A stretch of DNA of 64,000 bases from JAOABC01 sp041287495 (lineage in GTDB: Bacteria > Aquificota > Aquificia > Aquificales > Hydrogenothermaceae), in assembly GCA_041287495.1 (NCBI GenBank), contig JBEULE010000040.1:1-64000 (forward strand), given 5' to 3'. The notes beneath the pieces were generated by a model. That model saw only the letters and a list, made by a program, of their open reading frames with translations. It was not told the DNA's origin and did not search any database. This document shows, in pieces, positions 26,321-35,658 of the stretch; within the stretch, counting starts at the first letter, position 1; each line of letters opens with the position of its first letter. The position numbers and the translations under genes were made by a program.

Positions 26321-27490
26321 ATGAAAATGAGTAAACCGGTTAAATTTGTATTATTCTTTATCTTACCTATAGCTATCTTTATACTTTGGCTTGGAGGCTT
26401 TATAGGACATAGAGTTGAGCCAGGGGAATCAGCATATAAGGGTAAAGTTATAACTGGATTGGAGACGGTTACAGTCCAAATGGAAGAGGTTCCGCAGTAT
26501 TACAAAGCTGACGGAAATGTGTCCGGAGAGAACAATGCAAAAGTCTCTACAAAATGGATGGGAAGAATTTTGAAGATATATGTTCAAGAAGGTGATTATG
26601 TAAAAGCAGGACAGCTTCTTGCAAAGATAGATAATTCAGAGGTTGTTCAGCAGAGAAATGAAGCTATAGCAGGATTGGATGAGTTATCAAAAGCAAGAGA
26701 GGAAGCTTTAGCAGCTAAAAAAGCAGCTGTTGAGAACTACGAATTTGCTAAAAGAACCTATGAAAGGTTTAAAAATCTTTATCAAGAGAATGCAGTTTCA
26801 AAACAACAGCTAGAAGAGATAGAAACTAAGATGGTAGCTGCAAAATCTATGGTTGATCAAGTTAACGCAAAGTTAGCTCAGATTGATGCGAAAGAAAAGC
26901 AGGTAAAGGCTAAAATAGCTCAAGTTGATATAGTTGTCGGATATGGAGAAGTTAGAGCTCCTTTTGATGGTTATGTGGTTAAAAAGATGATGGATGAAGG
27001 GGATATGGCTGCTCCCGGTATGCCTATACTTATAGTTGGAGATAAGAAATTACAGTTTATAGCATATCTTGATGAATCTCTACTTGATAAAGTAAAAGTT
27101 GGTGATGAGTATGAGATAGAGGTTGGAAATAAAAGATTTAAGGCAAAAGTTGTTGAGAAAAACAGTAATATAAATCCTATGAACAGGACATTTACTGTTA
27201 AATTTGATATTCCTTATGATGAAAGTTTAACTTCTGGAATGTATGGAAAGTTATACATACCTATATCTAAAACCCAGAAAATCCTTGTGCCAAAAACTGC
27301 TGTATTTAAATGGGGACAGCTTACAGCTGTTTATACAGTAAGCAAAGATGGAACTATCAAGTTAACTTATGTTAAAACAGGAGAAGATTACGGTGATAAA
27401 GTTGAAATTGTTGCAGGATTAGAACCGGGAACAAAGATCATTGTGAAAGATGTTGAAAGAGCCTGTGACGGATGTAAGCTGGGAGGTTAA
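26321..27490 (+). CDS. RND efflux periplasmic adaptor (membrane fusion protein)
   Basis: 389 residues. An N-terminal membrane anchor (KFVLFFILPIAIFILWLGG) leads into a lipoyl-like half (MGRILKIYVQEGDYVKAGQ), a helical hairpin (about 115-205) and the second lipoyl half (VRAPFDGYVVKKMMDEGD), then beta-barrel and membrane-proximal domains. It bridges the TolC-type channel and the inner-membrane transporter. The C-terminus carries a CDGCK pair of cysteines of unknown meaning. It lies 12 bases after the TolC gene and 2 bases before the transporter gene. Confidence 0.9.
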   Translation: MKMSKPVKFVLFFILPIAIFILWLGGFIGHRVEPGESAYKGKVITGLETVTVQMEEVPQYYKADGNVSGENNAKVSTKWMGRILKIYVQEGDYVKAGQLLAKIDNSEVVQQRNEAIAGLDELSKAREEALAAKKAAVENYEFAKRTYERFKNLYQENAVSKQQLEEIETKMVAAKSMVDQVNAKLAQIDAKEKQVKAKIAQVDIVVGYGEVRAPFDGYVVKKMMDEGDMAAPGMPILIVGDKKLQFIAYLDESLLDKVKVGDEYEIEVGNKRFKAKVVEKNSNINPMNRTFTVKFDIPYDESLTSGMYGKLYIPISKTQKILVPKTAVFKWGQLTAVYTVSKDGTIKLTYVKTGEDYGDKVEIVAGLEPGTKIIVKDVERACDGCKLGG

Positions 27491-27492
27491 GA

Positions 27493-30400
27493 ATGGAAAA
27501 GATTGGACTTGCGGGAAAGATTGCTAAATACTTTTTAAACTCGAAACTTACACCTCTTATGGTGCTTGCATCTTTACTACTTGGATTTTTTGCAGTTTTT
27601 ACAACCCCAAGAGATGAAGAGCCTCAGATAGTTGTCCCTATGATAGATATAATGGTGCCTTATCCCGGTGCCAAATCTAAAGAAGTTAATAATCTTGCTA
27701 TAAAGCCTCTTGAAAAACTTATGTGGGAAATTCCGGATGTAGAGTATGTTTACTCCTATGCTTCAGACGGCTTTGGAATAGTTACAGTCAGGTTTAAAGT
27801 GGGAGCAAATCCGGAAGATAGCTTGGTAAAACTTTACTCTAAGGTTATGTCAAACTACCATCTGATGCCAAAGGGGGCTATGAACCCTATTATAAAACCA
27901 AAATCAATAGATGATGTTCCTATTTTAGCGATAACTCTCCATAGTGATAAGTATTCATCTTATGATTTAAGAAGAATTGCGGAAGTTGTGGAAGATGAAA
28001 TTAAAAAGGTAGTTAATGTATCAGAAACAACTGTAATAGGTTCAAACCAAAGACAGATATCTATCTACTTTGACCCTGTTAAACTAAATGCATACAATAT
28101 AATGTTGCCTCAAGTTATTCAAGCTATTGAAGGTGCCAACTTTTCACTACCTTCTGGGGAGTTTGATAAGGATAATTATAGATATAAAGTAAGAACAGGC
28201 TCCTTTTTAAAATCTAAAGAAGATGTTGAAAATGTTGTTATAGCTGTTTATAATGGATCACCGGTAAAAATAAAAGATGTTGCAAAGGTTGAAGATGGAG
28301 AAGGCGAGATAACAAATTACACCCAGTTTGGATATGGACAGGCAGAAGGAGATAAAAAAATTCAACCTATACAGAATGCTGTAACGATAGCGGTGGCTAA
28401 GAAAACAGGAAGTAATGCAGTTGTAGTGGCAGATCAGATCATAGAAAAAATCAACGATATGAAAGGTAAGATAATACCTTCTGATATAAAATTTACAATT
28501 ACAAGAAACTACGGAGAGACTGCTTCTGAAAAAGCAAATGAGCTTATAGAACATTTACTTATTGCGACATTTTCTATAGTGCTTCTAATAGCCGTTACAC
28601 TCGGATTTAGAGAGTCAATGATAGTTGCTGTTACAATACCTGTTACACTTGCTATAGCACTATTCTTAAGTGAGATGTATGGTTACTCACTTAACAGGGT
28701 TACCCTCTTTGCACTTATATTCTCAATAGGTATTCTCGTTGATAACTCTATTGTAGTCCTTGAAAATATCCACAGATGGTTCTCTATGAGAAAAGTGTCT
28801 AATGAAGAAGCAGCTGTAATAGCTACAGATGAAGTTGGTAATCCTACCATACTTGCTACTTTTGCAGTTATTGTCGCTTTGCTTCCTATGGCTTTTGTAA
28901 CTGGACTTATGGGTCCTTATATGAGACCTATTCCAATAAACTCTTCTGTTGCGATGTTTTTCTCTATGTTACTTGCCTTTATACTAACACCATATCTTGC
29001 TTTAAGATGGATGAAACATGATGAAGTCCATGAATCTCCGGAATCTCTTGGGAGAGAAGATTTAGCAAGAAGTGGATTTTTAGTTAAATTCTTCAACAAA
29101 GTTTATATGCCTCTGTTTAAAAGTAGGAGAAATAGATGGCTGTTTTTAGGTTTTGCTGGAGGTTTATTGGTTTTATCTATCTTGTTACTTGTAACAAGGG
29201 CTGTTCTCGTTAAAATGCTACCTTATGACAACAAAAGTGAACTTCAAGTAGTCCTTGATATGCCAGAGGGGACACCTCTTCAAGATACTTATAAGGTAGC
29301 ACGGGAGATTGCAGATTATATAAAAAATGTTAACGAAGTTAAAAATTATGTTATATATGTTGGAGAGCCTGCTCCTTTTGACTTTAATGGACTTGTAAGA
29401 CATTATTACTTAAGACAGGCACCTAATTTGGCTCAGATTCATATTGGACTTGTAGGAAAACATGATAGAAAAGCTCAATCCCACGAAATAGCAGAGAGAA
29501 TAAGAGATAAAGTTTATCAGATAGCTAAAAAACATGGAGCTAAGTATGTTGCAGTGGTAGAGCCACCTCCGGGACCTCCTGTTCTATCTCCTATAGTTGC
29601 AGAAGTTTATGGACCAAATCATGAAGGTCAACTTCGTGTTGCAAATGAGATTAAAAAGATATTTGAATCAACTCCGGGGATAATAGATGTAGGCATATAC
29701 GATAATGTTCCTCAGAAAGAGTATGAATTTGATATTGACAGAGATAAGCTAAAGAGGTATCAGCTTTCTGAAGATGTTATTGTAAAAACTATGAGAGTTG
29801 CATTGGCAGGCCATCAAGTAGGATTAATTCACTCCTCTGAAGACCTAAATCAGGTTGCCATAGTAGTTAGGTTGGATGAAAAAGATAGGGACTCTATAGA
29901 GAAACTACTTTCTATGAAGATACCTACACCAGAAGGTGGAATACCTGTTGGTGCTTTTGTTAAAGTAAAAGAAACTACTACTGAAAAAGATATATACAGA
30001 AAAAATCTACAATCTGTAGTTTATGTTGTAGCTAACGTTAACGATACTGTAGGTAGCCCTGTTTATCCTATAATTGACCTCTGGGATAAGATTAAAAATA
30101 TAAAAACTCCTGATGGAAAACCTGTGGAAGAGTTACTTACACATCAACCGGAGCTTGAAGATAGATATTATGTTAAGTGGGACGGTGAATGGCAAGTTAC
30201 CTACGAAACATTTAGAGATATGGGTATAGCTTTTGGAGTTGCGATAGTTGTCCTCTACATCTTACTTGTAGGTTGGTTTAAATCTTTCAAAATGCCGGCA
30301 GTTATAATGTCACCTATTCCATTTACACTTGTAGGTATAATTCCGGGGCATCTATTGATGGGAGCATTTTTTACAGCTACTTCTATGATTGGATTTATAG

Positions 30401-30741
30401 CTCTTGCTGGAATAATTTTGAGAAACTCCATACTATTGGTTGAATTTGCAGAGCAGAAGATGAAGGAAGGATACTCTGTTGAGGAGGCTTTACTTGAAGC
30501 CGGAATAGTTAGGACAAGACCTATCCTACTTACTGCAGCTGCTATTGTTGTTGGAGCATTTGTTATAATCTTTGACCCTATATTTAATGGTCTTGCAATA
30601 GCGTTAATATTCGGAACAGTTGCCTCAACTCTTCTAACATTGGTAGTTGTTCCTGTCCTTTACTACATGATAGTTGGAGAAGAGAGAAAACTTAATCTAT
30701 GTCCGGCAGTTCCTGTAGATTCCCATAAAGAAGAGTGTTAA
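27493..30741 (+). CDS. RND-family efflux transporter (AcrB type)
   Basis: 1082 residues with the twelve-helix, two-large-loop layout of HAE-type RND pumps. An N-terminal helix follows MEKIGLAGKIAKYFLNS. The proton-relay helix reads GILVDNSIVVLENIHRW, where the first aspartate of the usual DD pair is kept and the second is N, a common variant. GIILRNSILLVEFAEQKM lies in the second half. It exports drugs, metals or lipophilic compounds using the proton gradient. The CusA-type metal signature is not evident, so the substrate is open. A strong hairpin terminator follows. Confidence 0.92.
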   Translation: MEKIGLAGKIAKYFLNSKLTPLMVLASLLLGFFAVFTTPRDEEPQIVVPMIDIMVPYPGAKSKEVNNLAIKPLEKLMWEIPDVEYVYSYASDGFGIVTVRFKVGANPEDSLVKLYSKVMSNYHLMPKGAMNPIIKPKSIDDVPILAITLHSDKYSSYDLRRIAEVVEDEIKKVVNVSETTVIGSNQRQISIYFDPVKLNAYNIMLPQVIQAIEGANFSLPSGEFDKDNYRYKVRTGSFLKSKEDVENVVIAVYNGSPVKIKDVAKVEDGEGEITNYTQFGYGQAEGDKKIQPIQNAVTIAVAKKTGSNAVVVADQIIEKINDMKGKIIPSDIKFTITRNYGETASEKANELIEHLLIATFSIVLLIAVTLGFRESMIVAVTIPVTLAIALFLSEMYGYSLNRVTLFALIFSIGILVDNSIVVLENIHRWFSMRKVSNEEAAVIATDEVGNPTILATFAVIVALLPMAFVTGLMGPYMRPIPINSSVAMFFSMLLAFILTPYLALRWMKHDEVHESPESLGREDLARSGFLVKFFNKVYMPLFKSRRNRWLFLGFAGGLLVLSILLLVTRAVLVKMLPYDNKSELQVVLDMPEGTPLQDTYKVAREIADYIKNVNEVKNYVIYVGEPAPFDFNGLVRHYYLRQAPNLAQIHIGLVGKHDRKAQSHEIAERIRDKVYQIAKKHGAKYVAVVEPPPGPPVLSPIVAEVYGPNHEGQLRVANEIKKIFESTPGIIDVGIYDNVPQKEYEFDIDRDKLKRYQLSEDVIVKTMRVALAGHQVGLIHSSEDLNQVAIVVRLDEKDRDSIEKLLSMKIPTPEGGIPVGAFVKVKETTTEKDIYRKNLQSVVYVVANVNDTVGSPVYPIIDLWDKIKNIKTPDGKPVEELLTHQPELEDRYYVKWDGEWQVTYETFRDMGIAFGVAIVVLYILLVGWFKSFKMPAVIMSPIPFTLVGIIPGHLLMGAFFTATSMIGFIALAGIILRNSILLVEFAEQKMKEGYSVEEALLEAGIVRTRPILLTAAAIVVGAFVIIFDPIFNGLAIALIFGTVASTLLTLVVVPVLYYMIVGEERKLNLCPAVPVDSHKEEC

Positions 30742-30748
30742 TATCTCC

Positions 30749-30770
30749 CTCCCTCTTCTCGAGGGAGTTT
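30749..30770 (+). terminator. terminator of the RND efflux operon
   Basis: CTCCCTC (30749-30755), a five-base loop and GAGGGAG (30761-30767), followed by TTTT, form a clear intrinsic terminator just after the transporter stop codon. Confidence 0.85.
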
Positions 30771-30797
30771 TAAATTTAAATAAAACGGGAAAAGTAC

Positions 30798-31301
30798 TTG
30801 AAAAAGAAGATTCCAGGAAAACTACCTATTAGGCCAACATCAAATAAGGTTGTTCAAGCTCTTTTCAATATACTTTACTCTGTTAAAGATAAAAAATTTT
30901 TGGATCTTTTTGCCGGAACAGGACAAGTTGGTATGACTGCGTTAAAGAAAGGTGCTTCAGAAGTTATTTTTGTGGAACTTGATAAAGAAAGGACAATAGA
31001 TATATCTCAAAACTGTCGAAAGCTTGGATATATAGAGAAAATAAAGATTTTTCCCATAGATGTTTTAAAATTTTTACATAAAGAAAGAGATGAAACTTAC
31101 GATATAATCTTTGCAGACCCTCCTTATAATTATAAATTTTATGATAAAGTTATAGATGGGTCTTTGAGAATTTTGAAAAAAGGTGGTATATTAATAGTTG
31201 AACATAGGTCTGATTTGGATTTTAAAGAAAATTTTCCGGAAAAATTATACGATGAGAGAGTTTATGGTGATACTAAACTTACATTCTGGAGAAAAGAGTG
31301 A
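30798..31301 (+). CDS. rsmD: 16S rRNA (guanine966-N2)-methyltransferase
   Basis: 167 residues from a TTG start at 30798. The opening LPIRPTSNKVVQALFNIL and the SAM site FLDLFAGTGQVGMTALKKGA match RsmD, with the catalytic motif as DPPY in IIFADPPYNY. It methylates G966 of 16S rRNA. The next gene, coaD, overlaps by 4 bases; the rsmD-coaD pair is common in bacteria. It heads a seven-gene operon reaching 35494. Confidence 0.92.
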   Translation: MKKKIPGKLPIRPTSNKVVQALFNILYSVKDKKFLDLFAGTGQVGMTALKKGASEVIFVELDKERTIDISQNCRKLGYIEKIKIFPIDVLKFLHKERDETYDIIFADPPYNYKFYDKVIDGSLRILKKGGILIVEHRSDLDFKENFPEKLYDERVYGDTKLTFWRKE

Positions 31302-31786
31302 CTACAAAAATCTGTGTATATCCGGGGACATTTGACCCAGTACATTTAGGACATCTTGATATAGTAAAGAGGGCTCTTAATATTTTTGAAACTGTTATTG
31401 TAGCTATAGCTGAAAATCCAAATAAGAAACCTTTTTTCACGGTTGAAGAAAGGGTAGATATATTTCTAGATGCAGTTAAGGAGTTTGGAACGAGAGTTAT
31501 TGTTGAATCATTCTCCGGACTTTTGATTGATTTTGTTAGGAAATATAATACTAAAATTGTAGTAAGAGGTGTTAGACTATTTACAGATTTTGAATATGAA
31601 CTTCAGATAGCTATGACAAACTACAAACTTGATGGAGTAGAAACATTTTTTATGATGCCATCTCAGGAACTTATACATATAAGCTCTACGATTGTTAAAG
31701 ATATTGCTTTTCATGGTGGAGATGTATCTTCTATGGTAACACCTTACACAAAATATATGCTTGAGAAAAAGTTGAGAGAGAGATGA
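31298..31786 (+). CDS. coaD: phosphopantetheine adenylyltransferase
   Basis: 162 residues from a GTG start. The nucleotidyltransferase motif PGTFDPVHLGH (9-19) and the C-terminal ISSTIVK are both present, together with VVRGVRLFTDFEYELQ. It adenylates 4'-phosphopantetheine to dephospho-CoA, the step before last in coenzyme A synthesis. It overlaps rsmD and the following lipoprotein gene by 4 bases each. Confidence 0.95.
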   Translation: MTTKICVYPGTFDPVHLGHLDIVKRALNIFETVIVAIAENPNKKPFFTVEERVDIFLDAVKEFGTRVIVESFSGLLIDFVRKYNTKIVVRGVRLFTDFEYELQIAMTNYKLDGVETFFMMPSQELIHISSTIVKDIAFHGGDVSSMVTPYTKYMLEKKLRER

Positions 31787-32271
31787 AAAAGATTTTAACT
31801 GTGTTTTTATCTTTAATTACAATATCTTGTAGTATAAATAGCTATTCTATTAAACCGTCTAACCCTAAAACTGTATATTGTATAAAGGAGTTTGACTATG
31901 ACTCTCCTGAGCCTGTTTTGAAAGATTTACTTTATCAAGCTTTAACAGATGCTATTTTATCTTCTGGTGCCGTTATAGATTGTAGTGATAAAACTCAGTA
32001 CTTTGTGTATTTTTCTGTAACAAATATTGGATTCTATCCAATAGGTTATTCTGCCACATTAAGAGCAAATGTTTACGTAGCCCAGATTAACTCATTTTTA
32101 AGTTTAAAAGACAGAACAGGAAAAGATATATATTCCCACAGTATAATAGAAAAGACTCAATATGTGGGAACAGGTATGAGAGCAGACTTTGAGAAGAGGT
32201 ATGCTTTTTCAGAACTTGCTGATTTGATAAAAGCAAGAGTATACTCGATACTTATAAGCTATGGAAATTAA
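31783..32271 (+). CDS. LptE-like outer-membrane lipoprotein
   Basis: 162 residues. A signal peptide ends in a lipobox-like TISC (Cys16). The body is beta-rich (VYFSVTNIGFYPIGYSATLR) with a C-terminal helix around RYAFSELADLIKARVYSIL, as in LptE. The gene lies directly before holA and overlaps it by 11 bases. The lptE-holA order is widely conserved, and this is the main support for the call. LptE plugs the LptD barrel that inserts lipopolysaccharide into the outer membrane. Sequence similarity in this family is low, so the name is provisional. Confidence 0.6.
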   Translation: MKKILTVFLSLITISCSINSYSIKPSNPKTVYCIKEFDYDSPEPVLKDLLYQALTDAILSSGAVIDCSDKTQYFVYFSVTNIGFYPIGYSATLRANVYVAQINSFLSLKDRTGKDIYSHSIIEKTQYVGTGMRADFEKRYAFSELADLIKARVYSILISYGN

Positions 32272-33253
32272 AGCACAGCAGTTTATAAAAGAGCCAGATA
32301 TAAAATCATTGAAGAATGTCGTAGTTGTATTTGGAAATGACCAACTTTTGAAGAGTATGGTTTTAGATAAGATAAAGACTTTATTAAAACCGATGGTTTT
32401 TTGGGGAGATGAAGTAAGTTTTGATACAATTTTAACACAGTTTAAGGTCCAGTCTCTATTTGGAGATAAACCTTCTGTAGTTATTAAAAATGCTTCCGAT
32501 TTTATATCAAATCTTTCAAAAGAACAGATAAAAGAATTTTTGGAAGTTTTAAAGGATATAAAAAATCAAAAAGTTATTCTAATCTTCTCTGAAGAACAGT
32601 TACCTCAAAAAGAACCTTATAAATCTATCTTTAAGATATCTGATTTAATAACATGTGCTAGACTCACAAAATCGGCATTTATATCATCTTTAAAGAAAAA
32701 GTTTGAAAAAGAGGGTATAAATATAGAAGATAGAGACCTTGAATATTTAGCAAGTTTATTGAACTATGATTTAACAGTTGCTAAACCGGAAGTTGAAAAA
32801 CTAATTTTATACTGTAAAGACAAAGGTGAAGTGTCAAGGGAGGATATTGACAATATAATAACTTCTTCTTCCGAAAACAGTATTTTTGAGTTTTTGGAGA
32901 TGTTTTTAAAAAGAAATAGAAAAGTGATAAATCTGTATGATAAACTCATAGAAAAATCTTTTCATCCTTTTCAGATACAGACATTTTTAGCTAATCATCT
33001 TGAAAAGGTTTTATACTATAAGATTCTTATAATAAATGGAACATCTAATGAAGAAGCTCTCTCTAAGGTTGGGGTATTCTCACCTGTTCAAAAAAGTAAT
33101 ATTACCAGACATTCTAAATTTATGACAGTAGATGAGTTAAAAGAGATATTAAAGATGTTATACTTACTTGAAGTAAATCAGAAAGTGTTTTATAAAGATA
33201 TCGAATCAGAGGCAAAGAATTTTCTTATTAAAGTTGTAAAGATGGAAAGATGA
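32261..33253 (+). CDS. holA: DNA polymerase III subunit delta
   Basis: 330 residues of the HolA family. An AAA+-like N-terminal part lacks a Walker A motif (VVVFGNDQLLKSMVLDKIK). A middle part has the conserved LTKSAFISSLKKKFEKEGI and DLEYLASLLNYDLTVAKPE. The C-terminal collar domain is around KSFHPFQIQTFLANHLEK. It opens the beta clamp within the clamp loader. It overlaps the LptE-like gene and ruvB. Confidence 0.88.
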   Translation: MEIKAQQFIKEPDIKSLKNVVVVFGNDQLLKSMVLDKIKTLLKPMVFWGDEVSFDTILTQFKVQSLFGDKPSVVIKNASDFISNLSKEQIKEFLEVLKDIKNQKVILIFSEEQLPQKEPYKSIFKISDLITCARLTKSAFISSLKKKFEKEGINIEDRDLEYLASLLNYDLTVAKPEVEKLILYCKDKGEVSREDIDNIITSSSENSIFEFLEMFLKRNRKVINLYDKLIEKSFHPFQIQTFLANHLEKVLYYKILIINGTSNEEALSKVGVFSPVQKSNITRHSKFMTVDELKEILKMLYLLEVNQKVFYKDIESEAKNFLIKVVKMER

Positions 33254-34203
33254 ATCTCAGACCTAAAACGTTATCAGAATATATAGGACAGGAGAAGATA
33301 AAAAGACAGCTTGAGATGTTTATACAGTCTGCAAAAAAGAGAAATAACCATTTAGATCACATTATAATTACAGGTCCGCCGGGACTTGGTAAAACTACAC
33401 TTGCATCTATTATAGCAAATGAGATGGGTGTTGATATTAAGATAACTTCTGCACCAGTTATTGAAAAAAAAGGAGATATAGCCGGACTTTTAACTTCACT
33501 TAAAGAAGGAGATATTCTATTTATAGACGAGATTCATAGGCTTCCACCGGCTTTTGAGGAAATTTTATATCCTGCAATGGAAGATTTTAAGTTGGATATT
33601 GTTGTTGGGGGAGGCTCAGGAAAAAAGAGACATTCAAGAGCTATAACTTTAACACTTAACAGATTTACACTCATAGGTGCAACCACAAGGATAGGCTTAC
33701 TATCAACACCTCTTTTAAGTAGATTTGGAATAATTCTAAATATGGATTACTACTCTGTAGAGGATTTATCTGAAATAATAAAAAGGTCTGCCGGAATATT
33801 AGGTATAGATATAGAAGAAGATGCTTCTGTATATATAGCTCAGCATTCAAGGGGAACCCCAAGAATAGCAAATAGACTACTTAAGAGAGTATACGATTAC
33901 TGTATCTCAAAAGGATACGAGAAGATAGATATTAATACTGTAAAAAATGCTTTTAATATTCTTTCTATAAAACAACACGGTATAGATGATATGATGCTTA
34001 AGTATCTACACACATTAATAGATAGATTTGGTGGTGGACCTGTTGGTATAACCACTCTGTCTTTGGCAATGAATGAAGATAGGAGAACCATAGAGGAAGT
34101 AATAGAGCCGTATCTTATGAAGTTAGGATTTATAAAAAGAACAAAGTCCGGTAGAGTTGCCCTTGAAGAAGCTTATAAATTTTTAGGAAAAGGATTAAGT
34201 TGA
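33250..34203 (+). CDS. ruvB: Holliday junction branch-migration helicase RuvB
   Basis: 317 residues with RuvB motifs in order: RPKTLSEYIGQEKIK at the N-terminus, Walker A TGPPGLGKT (41-49), Walker B with DEIHR (93-97), sensor IGATTRIGLLSTPLLSRFG with the arginine finger, and a winged-helix C-terminus ending TKSGRVALEEAYKFLG. It drives branch migration with RuvA. It is slightly shorter than E. coli RuvB, mainly at the N-terminus. It overlaps holA and sfsA by 4 bases each. Confidence 0.96.
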   Translation: MNLRPKTLSEYIGQEKIKRQLEMFIQSAKKRNNHLDHIIITGPPGLGKTTLASIIANEMGVDIKITSAPVIEKKGDIAGLLTSLKEGDILFIDEIHRLPPAFEEILYPAMEDFKLDIVVGGGSGKKRHSRAITLTLNRFTLIGATTRIGLLSTPLLSRFGIILNMDYYSVEDLSEIIKRSAGILGIDIEEDASVYIAQHSRGTPRIANRLLKRVYDYCISKGYEKIDINTVKNAFNILSIKQHGIDDMMLKYLHTLIDRFGGGPVGITTLSLAMNEDRRTIEEVIEPYLMKLGFIKRTKSGRVALEEAYKFLGKGLS

Positions 34204-34907
34204 TTCTTTACAGTTTTGATAAATCTAAAATAGTAAAAGGTTTGTTTATCAAAAGATTAAACAGATTTGTTGGACAGATTGATATAGACGGTAAGTTGTT
34301 TAATGTCCATATAGCGGACACCGGAAGACTTAAAGAGATACTTACAGAAGGTAGGGAGGTTTATATAACACTATCAGATAATCTAAAAACTGATGGAAAA
34401 CTTCTCTTTGTAAAGATGGAAGATGGAATAATACTTTTAAATACATCTTATCACTCAAAGATAGCCTATAATCTGATTAAGAATATCTTTCCAGATTTAG
34501 ATATAAAACCGGAGTTTAAGTATAAGGAAAGTAGGATTGACTTTTTAGTAGGTGATAGATATCTTATTGAGGTAAAAGGTTGTAATCTTCTTGTAGATGA
34601 TATCTGTCTTTTTCCCGATGCTCCAACAGAGAGGGGATTGAAACATCTTTTTCATCTTATGGAGTCTAAAAATGATGGCTATAAACCTATAGTTTTAATT
34701 CTGGCATTTAGAGATTGTAATTGCTTTTTTCCAAATCTAAAAACTGATAAAATGTTTTTTCAAACTTTTAAAAAAGCCGTTGATGAAGGTGTAGATATTA
34801 AAATCTTTAAACTCAAAACAGATGAAGAATTTAATATTTTAGTTGACAAACAGATTAATCTGTGTGAGGAGAGATGGGCTTTACAGAAGATATCTTCCTT
34901 GTTATGA
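34200..34907 (+). CDS. sfsA: SfsA family protein (sugar fermentation stimulation protein homologue)
   Basis: 235 residues from a TTG start. Family hallmarks include KGLFIKRLNRFVGQIDIDG, VHIADTGRLKEIL and the nuclease-like IDFLVGDRYLIEVKGCNL, then FPDAPTERGLKHL. SfsA has an OB-fold followed by a restriction-nuclease-like domain and is thought to bind DNA; its cellular role is unclear. It overlaps ruvB by 4 bases, and the next gene starts within its last 34 bases. Confidence 0.88.
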   Translation: MILYSFDKSKIVKGLFIKRLNRFVGQIDIDGKLFNVHIADTGRLKEILTEGREVYITLSDNLKTDGKLLFVKMEDGIILLNTSYHSKIAYNLIKNIFPDLDIKPEFKYKESRIDFLVGDRYLIEVKGCNLLVDDICLFPDAPTERGLKHLFHLMESKNDGYKPIVLILAFRDCNCFFPNLKTDKMFFQTFKKAVDEGVDIKIFKLKTDEEFNILVDKQINLCEERWALQKISSLL

Positions 34908-35494
34908 ATATAATCGGTATACTTGCTTTTGCTATAACAGGTTCAATAAAAGCTATTAAAGAAGGTTTAGACTTACTTGGTATAACTGTGTTAGGAGTTA
35001 TGACAGCATTGGGAGGAGGTATAACAAGAGACCTGCTTATAAACACAGTTCCAAATGCTTTAAAATCTCTCTCTGATATGAGTATAGCTTTACTTGGAGT
35101 GTGGATAGCTATAATACTTTACAAAGTTGTTAAAGGAGACTTACAGAATAAATACTATATACTTATTCCGGATGCCATAGGCCTATCTGCTTTTACGACA
35201 ACGGGGGCAATAATAGCTTATAATGCAGATGTCTCTTTCTTTGGTATTATAATCCTTGCAACCCTTACAGGTGTAGGTGGAGGTCTTATAAGTGATTTAT
35301 TACTTGGCAAAGTCCCATCTGTTTTGAGAGATGATTTTTATGCAAGTTGTAGTATAGCCGGTGCTATTGGATTTTATATCACAATAACATTAACAGGTAG
35401 TCTCAATACAGCATCTATTGTATGCTCCATAATAGTTATTATGCTTAGGATAGTTGCAATCCTTTACAACTGGAAACTTCCAAAGTTTAGTTAA
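34874..35494 (+). CDS. YadS/TRIC-family (UPF0126) membrane protein
   Basis: 206 residues, about seven helices, made of two related halves. Each half has an AxxxTGxxxA helix followed by a glycine block and an acidic residue (ALGGGITRDLL and GVGGGLISDLL). Bacterial relatives of TRIC cation channels, also proposed as glycine transporters, have this pattern. A GAGGAGAG ribosome site sits just before ATG 34874 inside sfsA. It is the last gene of the rsmD operon. Confidence 0.85.
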   Translation: MGFTEDIFLVMNIIGILAFAITGSIKAIKEGLDLLGITVLGVMTALGGGITRDLLINTVPNALKSLSDMSIALLGVWIAIILYKVVKGDLQNKYYILIPDAIGLSAFTTTGAIIAYNADVSFFGIIILATLTGVGGGLISDLLLGKVPSVLRDDFYASCSIAGAIGFYITITLTGSLNTASIVCSIIVIMLRIVAILYNWKLPKFS

Positions 35495-35538
35495 TATATC
35501 TGTTCTTACTGAAAACATATAAATCCCAATATATCTAT

Positions 35539-35567
35539 GTAGGTAGAGTGTAACTACCTCACTTTTT
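35539..35567 (+). terminator. terminator of the rsmD-to-TRIC operon
   Basis: AGGTAG (35541-35546) and CTACCT (35554-35559) form a short hairpin followed by a TTTTT run (35563-35567). It ends directly at the first Pho-box-like hexamer of the next promoter. Confidence 0.55.
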
Positions 35568-35598
35568 AACAAAATCTTAACACAAATTTAACACAAAG
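35566..35598 (+). promoter_or_regulatory. Pho-box-like operator: three perfect TTAACA repeats, 11-bp period
   Basis: TTAACA occurs perfectly at 35566, 35577 and 35588, each followed by a 5-base A-rich spacer, so the period is exactly 11 bases (one helical turn). This is the arrangement described for PhoP/PhoB-type direct-repeat operators. It ends about 44 bases before the expected transcription start, a usual activator position. The site points to phosphate control of the operon starting at 35659. Confidence 0.65.
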
Positions 35599-35624
35599 AT
35601 AAAAGTTTTACTGTATATTTAATG

Positions 35625-35630
35625 TATAAT
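35625..35630 (+). promoter_or_regulatory. -10 box of the ferrosome-like operon
   Basis: TATAAT lies 28 bases before the ATG at 35659. There is no good -35 hexamer at 17 bases, which fits an activator-dependent promoter using the upstream TTAACA repeats. Confidence 0.55.
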
Positions 35631-35658
35631 ATATTTTAAGATTAAAGAGGTTAAAGCC

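Noticed and set aside
35566..35598. The TTAACA repeats as a short CRISPR or iteron array
   Set aside because: Units are only 11 bases with no spacers of CRISPR size, and no replication or cas gene is near; position before a -10 box fits an operator.
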